From assembly GCA_013288005.1 (NCBI GenBank), contig JABDCS010000021.1, positions 1 through 32,984 of the forward strand: DNA of 32,984 nt. The letters run 5' to 3'. The position numbers and the translations under genes are program-made. This document shows positions 1-9,881 of this stretch, piece by piece (the stretch's first letter is position 1; each line of letters opens with the position of its first letter). The notes under the pieces were generated by a model. That model did not search any database and was not told the origin of the DNA. It was given only the letters and a program-made list of their open reading frames with translations. Origin of the DNA: Chlamydiota bacterium. Its GTDB lineage: Bacteria > Chlamydiota > Chlamydiia > Chlamydiales > Rhabdochlamydiaceae.

Positions 1-585
1 TATACCATACCTTGGGAAGATAAACGTAATCGTTTGGTGTGGCGTGGATCAACAGCGCAGCACCCTCAAGAAAAAGCTTCGGTCGACAAAGGGAATAGCC
101 ATGGCTTTTCAAGGGTCAAATTATGCGAACTTTCGGAAAAATTTCCGGAGAAAATCGATGCAAAATTTACTTTGTTTGTTGAAGAAGCTAAGCGTAGTCC
201 TACACATCGGCAGTACCAAGGGGAATTCATTCCCTATGAGGACCTTTTGAAATACAAATACCACATGTTAATCGATGGTAATTCTTGTTCCTACTCTGCA
301 TCGGGATGGCGCTGGTTCACGAATTCTGTAATATTCAAAGAAGACTCTGAAATTATCCAATGGTACTACAATGCTCTGCAGCCTCATGTCCATTATATTC
401 CTGTAAAAGTGGGACTAGGAGATCTTTTGGATAATCTTACCTGGATCAAAAGTCATGATGATGAGGCAAAAACAATGGCTAAGAACGCTCGTGAATTTGC
501 CTTGAGCCACATTACGCAAGAGCAGAACAGGATCTATTTGTTTCAAGCTATTAGGGAATATAGCAAGCTCAATTTTGTTGATTAA
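1..585 (+). CDS. GT90 (CAP10/LPS-modifying) glycosyltransferase, 3' part
   Basis: The reading frame is open from the first base of the window, so the gene is cut at its 5' end; 194 C-terminal residues are visible. The first residues read YTIPWEDKRNRLVWRGST, which matches the conserved block of glycosyltransferase family 90 (fungal CAP10, bacterial LPS-modifying enzymes, animal POGLUT/Rumi). Further family marks are the FIPYEDLLKYKYHMLIDG block, the SYSASGWRW segment and LQPHVHYIPVKVGLGDLL near the C-terminus. These enzymes move a sugar (glucose or xylose in studied members) from a nucleotide donor to glycan or protein. A TTG at 34 is a possible internal start, but the conserved residues before it argue that the gene continues upstream. 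No signal peptide can be judged. Followed 38 nt later by another glycosyltransferase on the same strand, so it probably belongs to a surface-glycan locus. Acceptor unknown. Confidence 0.82.
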   Translation, partial: YTIPWEDKRNRLVWRGSTAQHPQEKASVDKGNSHGFSRVKLCELSEKFPEKIDAKFTLFVEEAKRSPTHRQYQGEFIPYEDLLKYKYHMLIDGNSCSYSASGWRWFTNSVIFKEDSEIIQWYYNALQPHVHYIPVKVGLGDLLDNLTWIKSHDDEAKTMAKNAREFALSHITQEQNRIYLFQAIREYSKLNFVD

Positions 586-623
586 GAGTCATCCCCCTAT
601 AAATAAGAAAGTCACATTTACCT

Positions 624-1775
624 ATGTCGGAAAACAATCTTCTTTTTGTGTCTTTAATGCCGCATCTCAAAGATCGCATGCGCCACGATTATATTTACAA
701 TCTTTGCGTAAAAGAGGTAGTAGACAAAGCCCATATTGAAAACGTAGGTTATGTAACAGCTGATTGCGTAATTGAAGAGTTACCTTCCGTTTGGAAGCGC
801 TGGTTTCACGAGGCAGAAAAACCGCTTACTTATATCCAAAGACTAAGAAGAAGATACCGCGATTTTTCCGGTATTTTTCGAGAATTACCGTCTAATAGGA
901 CGCGAATTTTTTTTCTCGAAACCACATTTTCTCGATTAGATTTACTTGCACTTTGCCTAAGTATATTGCGACATGGAAAACCTAAGGACGAGTTTTGGAT
1001 TCTTTTCCGTTTGCTTTTTCCGAAGAAATTTGATCTCTATCGGGTTTTTACTCGTATACTCCATTATAAACTCAGAACTAGACTAACAGTTCTTACCGAT
1101 AGCGAAACGATTCGAGAAAGTTTAGCAACAGAACCTTACTCAGCTGCTGTATGGTCTATTCCTCACACGCGTCACGTACCACCCTTCAAGCGTCCCGAGC
1201 AAAATAAAATACTAGCATGGTGGCCTGGACCGCCTCGTGAAAATAAGGGTTTGGAAGAGATTCGCAGGCTCACTTCTACAGGAGAAGAAAAGGCGCGACA
1301 TTTTTGCTTGTCGGCAGCTGCATCTTCTGGTCTAGAACAAAGAAGCGAATTTCTCACTCTTCATCTACTAAAAAATGAATTATCAAATGAAGAATACGAA
1401 CAAAAATTAGCAGAATGCCAGCTTGTTCTTTTGCCTTATGATCCCCAGTTGTACAAAGGCAATACATCGGGAAACTTTGTCGAAGCGATTGTGGCCCACA
1501 AAATGCCCCTAGTTAAAGGGGGAAGTTGGCTTGCCAGCGAGCTTATGAGGTTTGATCTTGAAGCTCTCATTGTGGATTGGAGTCGAGAAGATTTCTTTGC
1601 TCATTGTCTAAGCCTATTAGAGGACGAAAATATAAAGAAAAAACTTGCTAAAATGCAAACCAGTTATGCAGAATTTCATTGCATGTCTACATTTCGGGAC
1701 GGAATAAGAAAACTGCTACATAGAAATTTTTCTTCAAATCTCACTGAGCCTCTCAGCTCTCACGTTAAAGTTTGA
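624..1775 (+). CDS. putative glycosyltransferase (GT-B type)
   Basis: A 383-residue protein without a signal peptide or clear membrane segment. The second half resembles the nucleotide-sugar-binding domain of GT-B glycosyltransferases: a strand then WWPGPPRENKGLEEI (like the phosphate-binding start of GT4 domains), later LAECQLVLLPYDPQLYKGNTSG and NFVEAIVAHKMPLV, which occupies the place of the usual E-x7-E donor-binding segment. The N-terminal half (MSENNLLFVSLMPHLKDRMRHDY) is not recognisable to me beyond that. Starts at ATG 624, 38 nt after the GT90 gene, and is followed 44 nt later by an exported methyltransferase-like gene, so the three could be one transcript. Donor and acceptor cannot be told from sequence. 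The fold call is fairly safe; the activity is inferred. Confidence 0.65.
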   Translation: MSENNLLFVSLMPHLKDRMRHDYIYNLCVKEVVDKAHIENVGYVTADCVIEELPSVWKRWFHEAEKPLTYIQRLRRRYRDFSGIFRELPSNRTRIFFLETTFSRLDLLALCLSILRHGKPKDEFWILFRLLFPKKFDLYRVFTRILHYKLRTRLTVLTDSETIRESLATEPYSAAVWSIPHTRHVPPFKRPEQNKILAWWPGPPRENKGLEEIRRLTSTGEEKARHFCLSAAASSGLEQRSEFLTLHLLKNELSNEEYEQKLAECQLVLLPYDPQLYKGNTSGNFVEAIVAHKMPLVKGGSWLASELMRFDLEALIVDWSREDFFAHCLSLLEDENIKKKLAKMQTSYAEFHCMSTFRDGIRKLLHRNFSSNLTEPLSSHVKV

Positions 1776-1819
1776 AGAAGCCATCATTCATCTATTACTA
1801 GGTTGAAAATAAAAAACTC

Positions 1820-2572
1820 ATGAAAGCGACATCCATTTTTAGACTCTTCGTTTTTTTTATTCTTGGTTTGACCTATGCCGAAGCAAAAATTGTGCAAGTA
1901 AATGAGGAGAATGGTGGCATTGCAGTAGAAGAATATTTACCTGGATACCAGCATCATGATGGTCTTTGGTTTGATGCTAAAGAGCATCTTTCTTATGAGC
2001 CTTTAGCTAACCATATTTATCAACATCTCATTGCCCAAAAAAATGTTACTACGATTTTAGAACTCGGTGCAGGTGCTGGTAGCTTGGCTTATCATTTGCG
2101 TCAGTTAGATCCGACACTCACTATTGTCACTGTAGATGGTAACCAAGACACAGTAATGTCGCCTTATATCGATAAGGAGACACATTTTATTGCACGTACC
2201 GACAAGGATTTAGATTTCTTTTATGAAAACGGAGAGCGGGTAATTTTTGACTTAGTCCTCAGCTTTGAACATTTTGAACATATTCAACATGATTCTTTTC
2301 CTGTTTTTTTAAATAACCTCAGAAAACACATTTCTAAGAAATCGCTTTGTTTTTGTACGGCCGCTAATTGGGGAGGTCCAGGAATTTATGAGCCTCATTG
2401 CAACGTAAAAACATTAAAACAATGGCAACTCTATCTGCGCAATCAAGGCTTTGCGTGTGAAAATACCTCTCATCTCGGTGATATTCCCACACCGTTTAAT
2501 TTTAGTTGGCCAGCAACTTCTAAGTTACTATTTCGTTTGAACAGAAAATGCCCCTGCAATCAGGGCTCCTAG
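1820..2572 (+). CDS. class I SAM methyltransferase-fold protein with Sec signal peptide
   Basis: A 250-residue protein. Residues 1-22 form a clean type I signal peptide: MKATSIFR, a hydrophobic stretch LFVFFILGLTY, and an AEA cleavage motif (after residue 22). The mature part carries a Rossmann methyltransferase core: ILELGAGAGSLA (motif I, residues 79-90), an acidic residue in VDGN (D107) and a DLVLSFEHFEHI segment (motif IV). SAM normally exists in cytoplasm, so an exported enzyme is odd; it might act outside the bacterium, for example in the host cell, or have lost activity. Substrate unknown. The gene ends just before a hairpin (2573-2595) facing the convergent minus-strand methyltransferase. 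Fold and signal are seen directly; secretion to the host is only an idea. Confidence 0.72.
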   Translation: MKATSIFRLFVFFILGLTYAEAKIVQVNEENGGIAVEEYLPGYQHHDGLWFDAKEHLSYEPLANHIYQHLIAQKNVTTILELGAGAGSLAYHLRQLDPTLTIVTVDGNQDTVMSPYIDKETHFIARTDKDLDFFYENGERVIFDLVLSFEHFEHIQHDSFPVFLNNLRKHISKKSLCFCTAANWGGPGIYEPHCNVKTLKQWQLYLRNQGFACENTSHLGDIPTPFNFSWPATSKLLFRLNRKCPCNQGS

Positions 2573-2595
2573 AACATCCTCTTAGAGGGGTGTTT
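2573..2595. terminator. hairpin between convergent genes
   Basis: The arms are AACATCCTCT and AGAGGGGTGTT: a CCTC/GAGG core with a TTA loop, a G-U pair, a one-base bulge and an outer AACA/TGTT stem. On the plus strand it is followed by TTAAAATTTATTTTT, a loose T-rich tract. It sits in the 47-nt gap between convergent genes (ends 2572 and 2620), so it may serve the plus-strand transcript or both. Confidence 0.5.
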
Positions 2596-2619
2596 AAAAT
2601 TTATTTTTGACGCTCCCTC

Positions 2620-3822
2620 TTAGTCTTTCACATCTATAGGGAAATAAAATTGTGTGCCTTGACGGAGCAGGTTCTCGTTATTCTTCAAAATTTCTTTTTT
2701 GAAATTCCAAGCAAGAACGTAGTACACATCCGGTGGAGAGGCTACCTCTTTTTCTAAGATTACGGGAAGATGCATGCCCGGACTGTAAAGCCCCTTTCTT
2801 AGTTCGTTTTTCTCGACGAGAAAATCAATGTAACGCTTATCGATACCAAAATAGTTCAAAAGAGTGTTTCCCTTTACTGGAGCGCCCATTCCATAGATAG
2901 TCTTACCTTGATTTTTCATTTCTGTGAGAAAGGTCAAATTTTGTTCTTTTAATTTGACTATCCTTCTAGCGAAACTTTGATAGGCTTCTAAAGTGTTACA
3001 ACCGGATGCTTCTTCGGCCTCTAAGAGCTTTTGAAGCTGAGGTGTAGCAGAATAGTCTCCCGTGTGAGACGCGTAGGCGATAATAGAACCGCCATGGATC
3101 GTGGAAAAAGCAGCGTCAAAAAGAGAGAGGCCATGCCTGTGGAGCAAGGTGTTTAAAGTGTGAAGTGTGTAAAAAAGAAGGTGCTCATGATAAATCTGAT
3201 CGAAAGCACAATTTTCCATTATATTTTTCATATAGAGAAACTGCACGACAAACACGCCTTTTCTCTTGAGAAGTTTTTGTATGCCTTGCGTTACTGAATG
3301 CAACTCTTCTAAATGAAAAAATACTCCCGATGCATTGATGACATCGAAAGAATTTTGAATTTTTTCCGCCAATGCAAGATTGAAAAATGCATTTAGGGTA
3401 GGAATTCCCTTCTCGCTGGCAATTTCTGAAATGCGTTTACAGGACTCTACTCCTAAAACCTCATAACCTAATTTTTGGTAATAGAGTAGCTGAGTTCCAT
3501 CGTTCGACCCTATATCGAGCGCTCTTTTCGTTGTAGTAGTGCGGAAGAAGCGATCATCAACTTCTTGTGCTGTTTTTAGAAAGTGATCGCGTAGGGTCTG
3601 AGTAACGCCGGAAAGATAGGTATTACGATCGGAATAAATGATTTCTTTCTTAACCGTATGGTCAAGTTGGGCAGTGCAGCAATTATGACAATAGAGAACG
3701 CGTAAAGGATAAAAAGCCTCTTGTCCAACTTCTTCCTGCGTCAAAAATAGGTTGCCGCAAGGGTGGTGGCCCAAATCAATGGCTAAGCTAAAATCATGGG
3801 CATCACAGACTCGACAATCCAT
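2620..3822 (-). CDS. zinc-binding sugar C-methyltransferase (TylCIII-like)
   Basis: A 400-residue protein with the three-part layout of NDP-keto-sugar C-methyltransferases. The N-terminal zinc-binding domain has C3/C6 (CRVC) and C45/C48 (CHNC), plus the family signature LGHHPCGN. A SAM-binding Rossmann core starts with ALDIGSNDGTQ (residues 101-111). The C-terminal domain contains GKTIYGMGAPVKGNTLLNYF, a typical block of this family. Characterised relatives (TylC3, NovU) put a methyl branch on a 4-keto deoxysugar nucleotide. A purine-rich GAGAGG lies 5 nt before ATG 3822, supporting the start. The gene is divergent from hddA with a 97-bp gap, so it likely works on the same sugar pathway, perhaps making a branched sugar. 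The substrate is inferred. It is not a rhamnosyl or lipid methyltransferase by domain layout. Confidence 0.85.
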   Translation of the reverse strand: MDCRVCDAHDFSLAIDLGHHPCGNLFLTQEEVGQEAFYPLRVLYCHNCCTAQLDHTVKKEIIYSDRNTYLSGVTQTLRDHFLKTAQEVDDRFFRTTTTKRALDIGSNDGTQLLYYQKLGYEVLGVESCKRISEIASEKGIPTLNAFFNLALAEKIQNSFDVINASGVFFHLEELHSVTQGIQKLLKRKGVFVVQFLYMKNIMENCAFDQIYHEHLLFYTLHTLNTLLHRHGLSLFDAAFSTIHGGSIIAYASHTGDYSATPQLQKLLEAEEASGCNTLEAYQSFARRIVKLKEQNLTFLTEMKNQGKTIYGMGAPVKGNTLLNYFGIDKRYIDFLVEKNELRKGLYSPGMHLPVILEKEVASPPDVYYVLAWNFKKEILKNNENLLRQGTQFYFPIDVKD

Positions 3823-3853
3823 GTTTTCCTCTCGAAGAAATTATGCAAAATCA

Positions 3854-3896
3854 TGCTATAAAAAGACTTTTCTGCATAGATGGGAGTTGCTATCCT
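3854..3896 (+). promoter_or_regulatory. candidate promoters for the heptose/mannose operon
   Basis: Two possible -10 elements lie in the 97-bp divergent gap. TGC-TATAAA at 3854-3862 is an extended -10 without a clear -35. TGC-TATCCT (hexamer 3891-3896) has TTTTCT at 3868-3873, 17 nt upstream, and would start transcription near 3903, just before the Shine-Dalgarno AAGGAG of hddA. Matches are partial; position is the main support. Confidence 0.28.
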
Positions 3897-3919
3897 TTTT
3901 TTTTGCAAAAGGAGAGTTC

Positions 3920-4918
3920 ATGCTGATTATTTCGCGAACACCTGTGCGCCTGAGTTTTTTTGGTGGTGGTACGGATTATCCTGAATTCTATGATAGGCAT
4001 GAAGGAACTGTTCTGGGCACAACGATCGATAAATTTACACACGTAAGCATCAGCACTCCTGGCAACTACTTTGATCATAAAATCCGCATCGGATACTCCA
4101 AGACCGAACTCGTGCGCAATATTGCAGAGATTGAACATCCCAGCGTACGAGAATGCTTAAAATTCCAAGGCTATACAGGAAATCTCGACATTCACATTTT
4201 TTCTGACTTGCCGGCCAAAACTGGTTTAGGATCCTCTTCCTCTTTTACTGTGGGTTTTTTGCATGCCCTTTATGCTCTACAAGGACAGAAGACTTCTAAG
4301 CAGCGATTAGCCGAAGAAGCGTGTTATGTAGAACAAAAGCTTATTCAAGAAAACGTTGGCTCGCAAGACCAATTTCATGCAGCTCACGGGGGTTTGAATA
4401 TTATCGAATTTCGGAAGAATCAAGTACAAGTTCGTCCTGTTGTCGTATCGAGTCATAATCTGCTCTACTTCGAGCAACATCTTATGATGTTTTATACCGG
4501 GCTTACCCGTTTTGCGAGTGATATTCTCAAAGAGCAAATGATGCGAACCGAAAATCGTACGAATGATCTTTATCTCAATCGTATGAAGGAGATGGTAGGC
4601 GAAGCGGAAAAATTATTTGCTGATGAAAACCCCGAATATATGATCGCTGCTTTAGGCGCCCTTCTCAATGAGGGTTGGTCGCTGAAGAAAAAACTGTCGA
4701 GTAAAATCACGAACCCTCTCATCGACCAGGGGTATGAAGCGGCGAAGAAAGCCGGAGCTTTAGGTGGAAAACTTTGTGGGGCAGGAAGTGGGGGATTTAT
4801 GGCTTTGTTGGTCCCCCCCGAAAAACATCAAGCCGTTCGGGAAGCACTTGCGGGAATGATGTCTGTGCCGGTACGTTTTGAGAATGCGGGCAGTACGATT
4901 ATCTACATGAAAGATTAA
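3920..4918 (+). CDS. hddA: D-glycero-D-manno-heptose 7-phosphate kinase (GHMP family)
   Basis: A 332-residue GHMP kinase. It begins MLIISRTPVRLSFFGGGTDYP, the substrate-binding start of HddA-type sugar kinases, has the ATP loop PAKTGLGSSSS (residues 98-108) and the C-terminal GGKLCGAGSGGFMALL block. HddA phosphorylates C1 of D-glycero-D-manno-heptose 7-phosphate, making the alpha-1,7-bisphosphate used for GDP-heptose. The frame stays open upstream to 3752, but ATG 3920 has AAGGAG 5-9 nt before it and starts exactly at the conserved N-terminus; the longer version would run into the divergent gene. It is the first gene of a tight operon, and HddC follows 18 nt later, which favours heptose over fucose or mevalonate substrates. 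GmhA and GmhB, needed for the full route, are not in this window. Confidence 0.88.
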   Translation: MLIISRTPVRLSFFGGGTDYPEFYDRHEGTVLGTTIDKFTHVSISTPGNYFDHKIRIGYSKTELVRNIAEIEHPSVRECLKFQGYTGNLDIHIFSDLPAKTGLGSSSSFTVGFLHALYALQGQKTSKQRLAEEACYVEQKLIQENVGSQDQFHAAHGGLNIIEFRKNQVQVRPVVVSSHNLLYFEQHLMMFYTGLTRFASDILKEQMMRTENRTNDLYLNRMKEMVGEAEKLFADENPEYMIAALGALLNEGWSLKKKLSSKITNPLIDQGYEAAKKAGALGGKLCGAGSGGFMALLVPPEKHQAVREALAGMMSVPVRFENAGSTIIYMKD

Positions 4919-4936
4919 AACCTACAAAGAGTGCAT

Positions 4937-6585
<1,649 letters not shown>

Positions 6586-6586
6586 C

Positions 6587-7519
6587 ATGAAAGTATTAAT
6601 TACGGGTAGTAGCGGTTTTCTAGGCACTTTTCTTCACGAATCTCTATTGCGTGAAGGAAATGAGGTTATCGCTCTTAATTCTCATACATGTGATTTACGT
6701 AATCCACACGCTTTATCCGCTTTTGATAACTTCCCTTTGGATCGCATTTTTCATTTGGCTGCTTGGACACAGGCAGGTGATTTTTGTCTTCATCATCCAG
6801 GTGAACAATGGATAATCAATCAAAAAATTAATACTCACGTTTTGGAGTGGTGGCTCCAGAAACAACCTCAAGCGAAATTAATAGCTATTGGGACCAGCTG
6901 TAGCTATGACCCTAACCTTCCTTTGCATGAAGATTATTATCTTCAAGGCCAACCGATCGATAGCCTATTCACCTATGCGATGACTAAAAGAATGTTACTG
7001 ACAGGTCTTATAGCGCTTTCAAAGCAGTTTGATTTAGAATATCTCTACCTCATTCCTTCGACTTTATATGGACCCGGATACCACACAGATGGGCGACAAA
7101 TGCACTTCATCTTTGATCTCATCCGTAAAATTTTAAGAGGAAAATGGTATAACGAGCCCGTTGAATTATGGGGTGATGGTGAGCAGAAAAGAGAACTTGT
7201 TCACGTAAGAGATTTTGTGGCAGCTCTTTTGCAGCTCACTGAAAAAGAAAAATGCACGCACATTAACATTGGCTCTGGGAAAGAATATTCAATTAAACAG
7301 TTTGCCTCCATGATTTGTGAGCTAGTCGATTACCCTAATGAGGCTATAGTATTTAATCAGGACAAGTATGTGGGGGCTCGATCAAAAGTTTTACAAACAG
7401 AAAAATTATCCCAACCTTTACCTGATTTTAATTGGATAGATCTCCAGACAGGCTTGAAGGAAACCATCGATTGGTTCACAGCCAGCCGGGAACATTTTTT
7501 CCCTCAGAGAGCGCATTAA
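6587..7519 (+). CDS. second extended SDR, GDP-fucose-synthase-like epimerase/reductase
   Basis: A 310-residue SDR starting MKVLITGSSGFLG (loop at 6-13) with catalytic Y130/K134 in TYAMTKR and the preceding GTSCSYDP segment supplying the Ser/Thr. The combination of a TSC.Y strand, TYAMTK and LYGPGYH resembles GDP-L-fucose synthase and the related GDP-deoxyheptose reductases, which epimerise C3/C5 and then reduce a 4-keto intermediate. This would fit a two-SDR path in which the upstream gene makes a keto-sugar and this one finishes it. ATG 6587 lies 1 nt after the previous stop; an upstream TTG (6572) in frame is less likely. Substrate is inferred from neighbours. Confidence 0.8.
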   Translation: MKVLITGSSGFLGTFLHESLLREGNEVIALNSHTCDLRNPHALSAFDNFPLDRIFHLAAWTQAGDFCLHHPGEQWIINQKINTHVLEWWLQKQPQAKLIAIGTSCSYDPNLPLHEDYYLQGQPIDSLFTYAMTKRMLLTGLIALSKQFDLEYLYLIPSTLYGPGYHTDGRQMHFIFDLIRKILRGKWYNEPVELWGDGEQKRELVHVRDFVAALLQLTEKEKCTHINIGSGKEYSIKQFASMICELVDYPNEAIVFNQDKYVGARSKVLQTEKLSQPLPDFNWIDLQTGLKETIDWFTASREHFFPQRAH

Positions 7520-7563
7520 AAGAAATATTTCATCGCCTTTCAGAAGATCTTTTGGAAAATCCT

Positions 7564-8769
7564 ATGTCAACTGAAGTAGATATAACTATCGTAGGTGCTG
7601 GGATTATCGGTTTGACCACAGCTTATGCTCTATTGCAAAGAGATCCCTCTCTCTCCCTACAAATCATTGAAAAAGAACTAGGACCTGGCTTGCATCAATC
7701 CAGTCGCAATAGTGGAGTTATTCACTCGGGTGTCTATTATAAGCCAGGATCATTAAAGGCTAAAAATTGTCGAGAAGGTAGGCAAATCCTTCTTGATTTT
7801 TGCGATGAACACAAAATACCGTATAAACAATCGCACAAACTCATTGTCGCAACAAAAAAAGAAGAGCTCATAAGGCTGGAAGCCTTAATGCAAAATGGGT
7901 GCGCTCATGGTCTGTCCAAGTTGGAAATCATCTCTAAAGAGCAAATGAGAGAAATTGAACCCCATATTGCGGGAGTTAAGGCTTTATATATTCCGGATTG
8001 TCATGTTATCCGTTTTGCCGACGTTACAAATCGCCTTGCGGAACTGTTGCCGAAAAAAGGTGCAGAAGTGCGGTACGGAGAAAAGGTTTTAAAACTGCAT
8101 CGTAAGAATGCCACCTGTGTGATTGAGACTACTCGATCTTCTTACTCGACGAAAGCGGTCATTAATTGTGCGGGGCTATACTCTGATCGTATTGCTGCTC
8201 TGACGGGTGAAAATAAGAATTTAAAAATCATTCCGTTTCGAGGAGAATATTTTGAAGTAATCCCTGAAAAGCAACACTGGATAAAGGGTTTAGTTTATCC
8301 TGTGCCTGATCCTCGCTTTCCTTTTTTAGGTGTGCATTTGACGAGGATGATGAACGGCAAACTCGAAGTAGGGCCTAATGCTGTCTTAGCTTTTGCGCGA
8401 GAAGGCTATCGCCGTAGCCAAGTTGATTTTCGCGATTGCTGGGATATCCTTTCTTATCAAGGGTTTTGGCAAATGTCTAAACGCTATTGGGATAAAGGTT
8501 TTTATGAAATGGCGCGATCGACAATCAAAAAACTTTTTGTCCATGATGTTCAAAAACTTCTCCCCTGTGTACAAGAGCGCCATCTAGTTCGTGGAATGAC
8601 AGGCGTTAGAGCGCAGGTTGTGAGCAAAGATGGAAAAATGGTTGATGACTTTGTTTTTAAAGAGGATGGCCGCATTTTGCACGTTATTAACGCCCCTTCC
8701 CCTGCTGCAACCGCTAGTTTTTCAATTGGAAATAGTTTAGCTGACCTCTATTTTGCTGAGATGAGGTGA
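7564..8769 (+). CDS. lhgO: LhgO-like FAD-dependent oxidoreductase
   Basis: A 401-residue DAO-superfamily flavoprotein. The FAD dinucleotide loop is VDITIVGAGIIGL (GAGIIG at 11-16), followed by the LhgO-type block SSRNSGVIHSGVYY, where His contributes to flavin/substrate contact, and a C-terminal GMTGVRAQ segment before the flavin-capping INAPSPAATAS. This pattern fits L-2-hydroxyglutarate oxidase, which returns L-2-hydroxyglutarate to 2-oxoglutarate with electrons to oxygen or quinone. Inside a glycan operon it may instead serve a sugar-related 2-hydroxy acid. The frame is open back to 7432, but ATG 7564 sits right before the FAD domain and after the upstream stop. Downstream gene overlaps or abuts, so it is part of the operon. 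Family is sure; substrate less so. Confidence 0.78.
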   Translation: MSTEVDITIVGAGIIGLTTAYALLQRDPSLSLQIIEKELGPGLHQSSRNSGVIHSGVYYKPGSLKAKNCREGRQILLDFCDEHKIPYKQSHKLIVATKKEELIRLEALMQNGCAHGLSKLEIISKEQMREIEPHIAGVKALYIPDCHVIRFADVTNRLAELLPKKGAEVRYGEKVLKLHRKNATCVIETTRSSYSTKAVINCAGLYSDRIAALTGENKNLKIIPFRGEYFEVIPEKQHWIKGLVYPVPDPRFPFLGVHLTRMMNGKLEVGPNAVLAFAREGYRRSQVDFRDCWDILSYQGFWQMSKRYWDKGFYEMARSTIKKLFVHDVQKLLPCVQERHLVRGMTGVRAQVVSKDGKMVDDFVFKEDGRILHVINAPSPAATASFSIGNSLADLYFAEMR

Positions 8770-8771
8770 AT

Positions 8772-9881
8772 ATGCACGATCTTTGTATTGACGCCCGCAT
8801 GCTATTATCATCTGGTATTGGAACCTATTTACGTTCTTTACTGCCTTTTATCGCTAAGAGCTCCTTTCGGTTGCGACTGATTGTCAATAAAACTCTTGTT
8901 GAACAACTTCCTTGGCTTTCACGATTTTCGTTAGAAATTTTAGAAGCCCCCATTTACTCATTCACAGAACAACTTCAATTACCCGCGCTAGTGGGCCATT
9001 GCGACCTATTTTGGTCTCCCCATTACAATATACCTCTTCTTAGGTTACGAGCACGCAAGCGTCTTGTCACTATTCATGATGTGAATCATTTAGTGTTTCG
9101 TAAAAATTTAAGCTTAGCGCAAAGGTTCTACGCCCATGTCGTCATGCGTCAAGCGGTGAAACGCTCGGCCCATGTCATTACGAATTCAGAATTTTCTAAG
9201 AAAGAGTTATGTAAATACATCCATGCCCCCGCAGATAAAATCACCGCCATGCACTTGGGTGTGGATGTGAAGCGATTCTTTATCGAAGATGATGGGCGAG
9301 GAGCCGAGATAAAAAAGCGTTATCGACTGCCCGATAAATATTTTCTTTTTGTCGGAAATTTAAAGCCTCACAAAAATCTTGCAGGACTGATTCGTGCTTA
9401 TCGTATAGCAGGAGATCAACTGAAAGATTTTCCTTTAATGGTCGTGGGAAAGAAGGAAGGCTTTTTGCAGGCTGATTCAGAATCGCAGCAGCTCATTGAG
9501 CAGTTTGCTCTTCATGGTGAAATTCGTTTTCTAGATTTCGTTCCAGAAGAGGATCTTCCTTCGTTATATCGACTAGCGACTGCGACAATTTTCCCCTCTC
9601 TCTATGAAGGATTTGGCCTTCCAGCGATAGAAGCGATGAGTGCTGGCTCGCCCTTAGCCGTGTCAAATGTAGCAAGTTTGCCCGAAGTATGCGGAGATGC
9701 GGCTCTTTATTTTGACCCTCATCAACCTGAAGATATTGCACGCATGCTGATTCAACTCGCTACTCATCCTCAGTTATTGCTGACGCTAAAAGAAAAAGGC
9801 ATTGCACACAGTCAGAAATTTTGCTGGGAAAAATGCGCGTCCGAGCATTTACAAGTGATGGAAAGACTATGTCGGAATTAA
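8772..9881 (+). CDS. glycosyltransferase family 4
   Basis: A 369-residue GT-B enzyme. The N-terminal acceptor domain begins CIDARMLLSSGIGTYLRSLLP, the glycine-rich loop of GT4 enzymes. In the donor domain FLFVGNLKPHKNLAGLI binds the diphosphate, and PSLYEGFGLPAIEAMSAGSP holds the E-x7-E motif, followed by SLPEVCGDAALYFDP. Several relatives use GDP-mannose, and a GDP-mannose-forming ManC is encoded two genes on. ATG 8772 is 2 nt after the lhgO stop, with AGGTG just before it; GTG 8766 is an alternative. Its 3' end overlaps the next gene by 13 bp, showing coupling. Linkage and acceptor are unknown. Confidence 0.88.
   Translation: MHDLCIDARMLLSSGIGTYLRSLLPFIAKSSFRLRLIVNKTLVEQLPWLSRFSLEILEAPIYSFTEQLQLPALVGHCDLFWSPHYNIPLLRLRARKRLVTIHDVNHLVFRKNLSLAQRFYAHVVMRQAVKRSAHVITNSEFSKKELCKYIHAPADKITAMHLGVDVKRFFIEDDGRGAEIKKRYRLPDKYFLFVGNLKPHKNLAGLIRAYRIAGDQLKDFPLMVVGKKEGFLQADSESQQLIEQFALHGEIRFLDFVPEEDLPSLYRLATATIFPSLYEGFGLPAIEAMSAGSPLAVSNVASLPEVCGDAALYFDPHQPEDIARMLIQLATHPQLLLTLKEKGIAHSQKFCWEKCASEHLQVMERLCRN

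Noticed and set aside
3752..3919. 56-residue N-terminal extension of HddA
   Set aside because: It would cover the divergent gene and its promoter; the conserved N-terminus and the Shine-Dalgarno fit ATG 3920.
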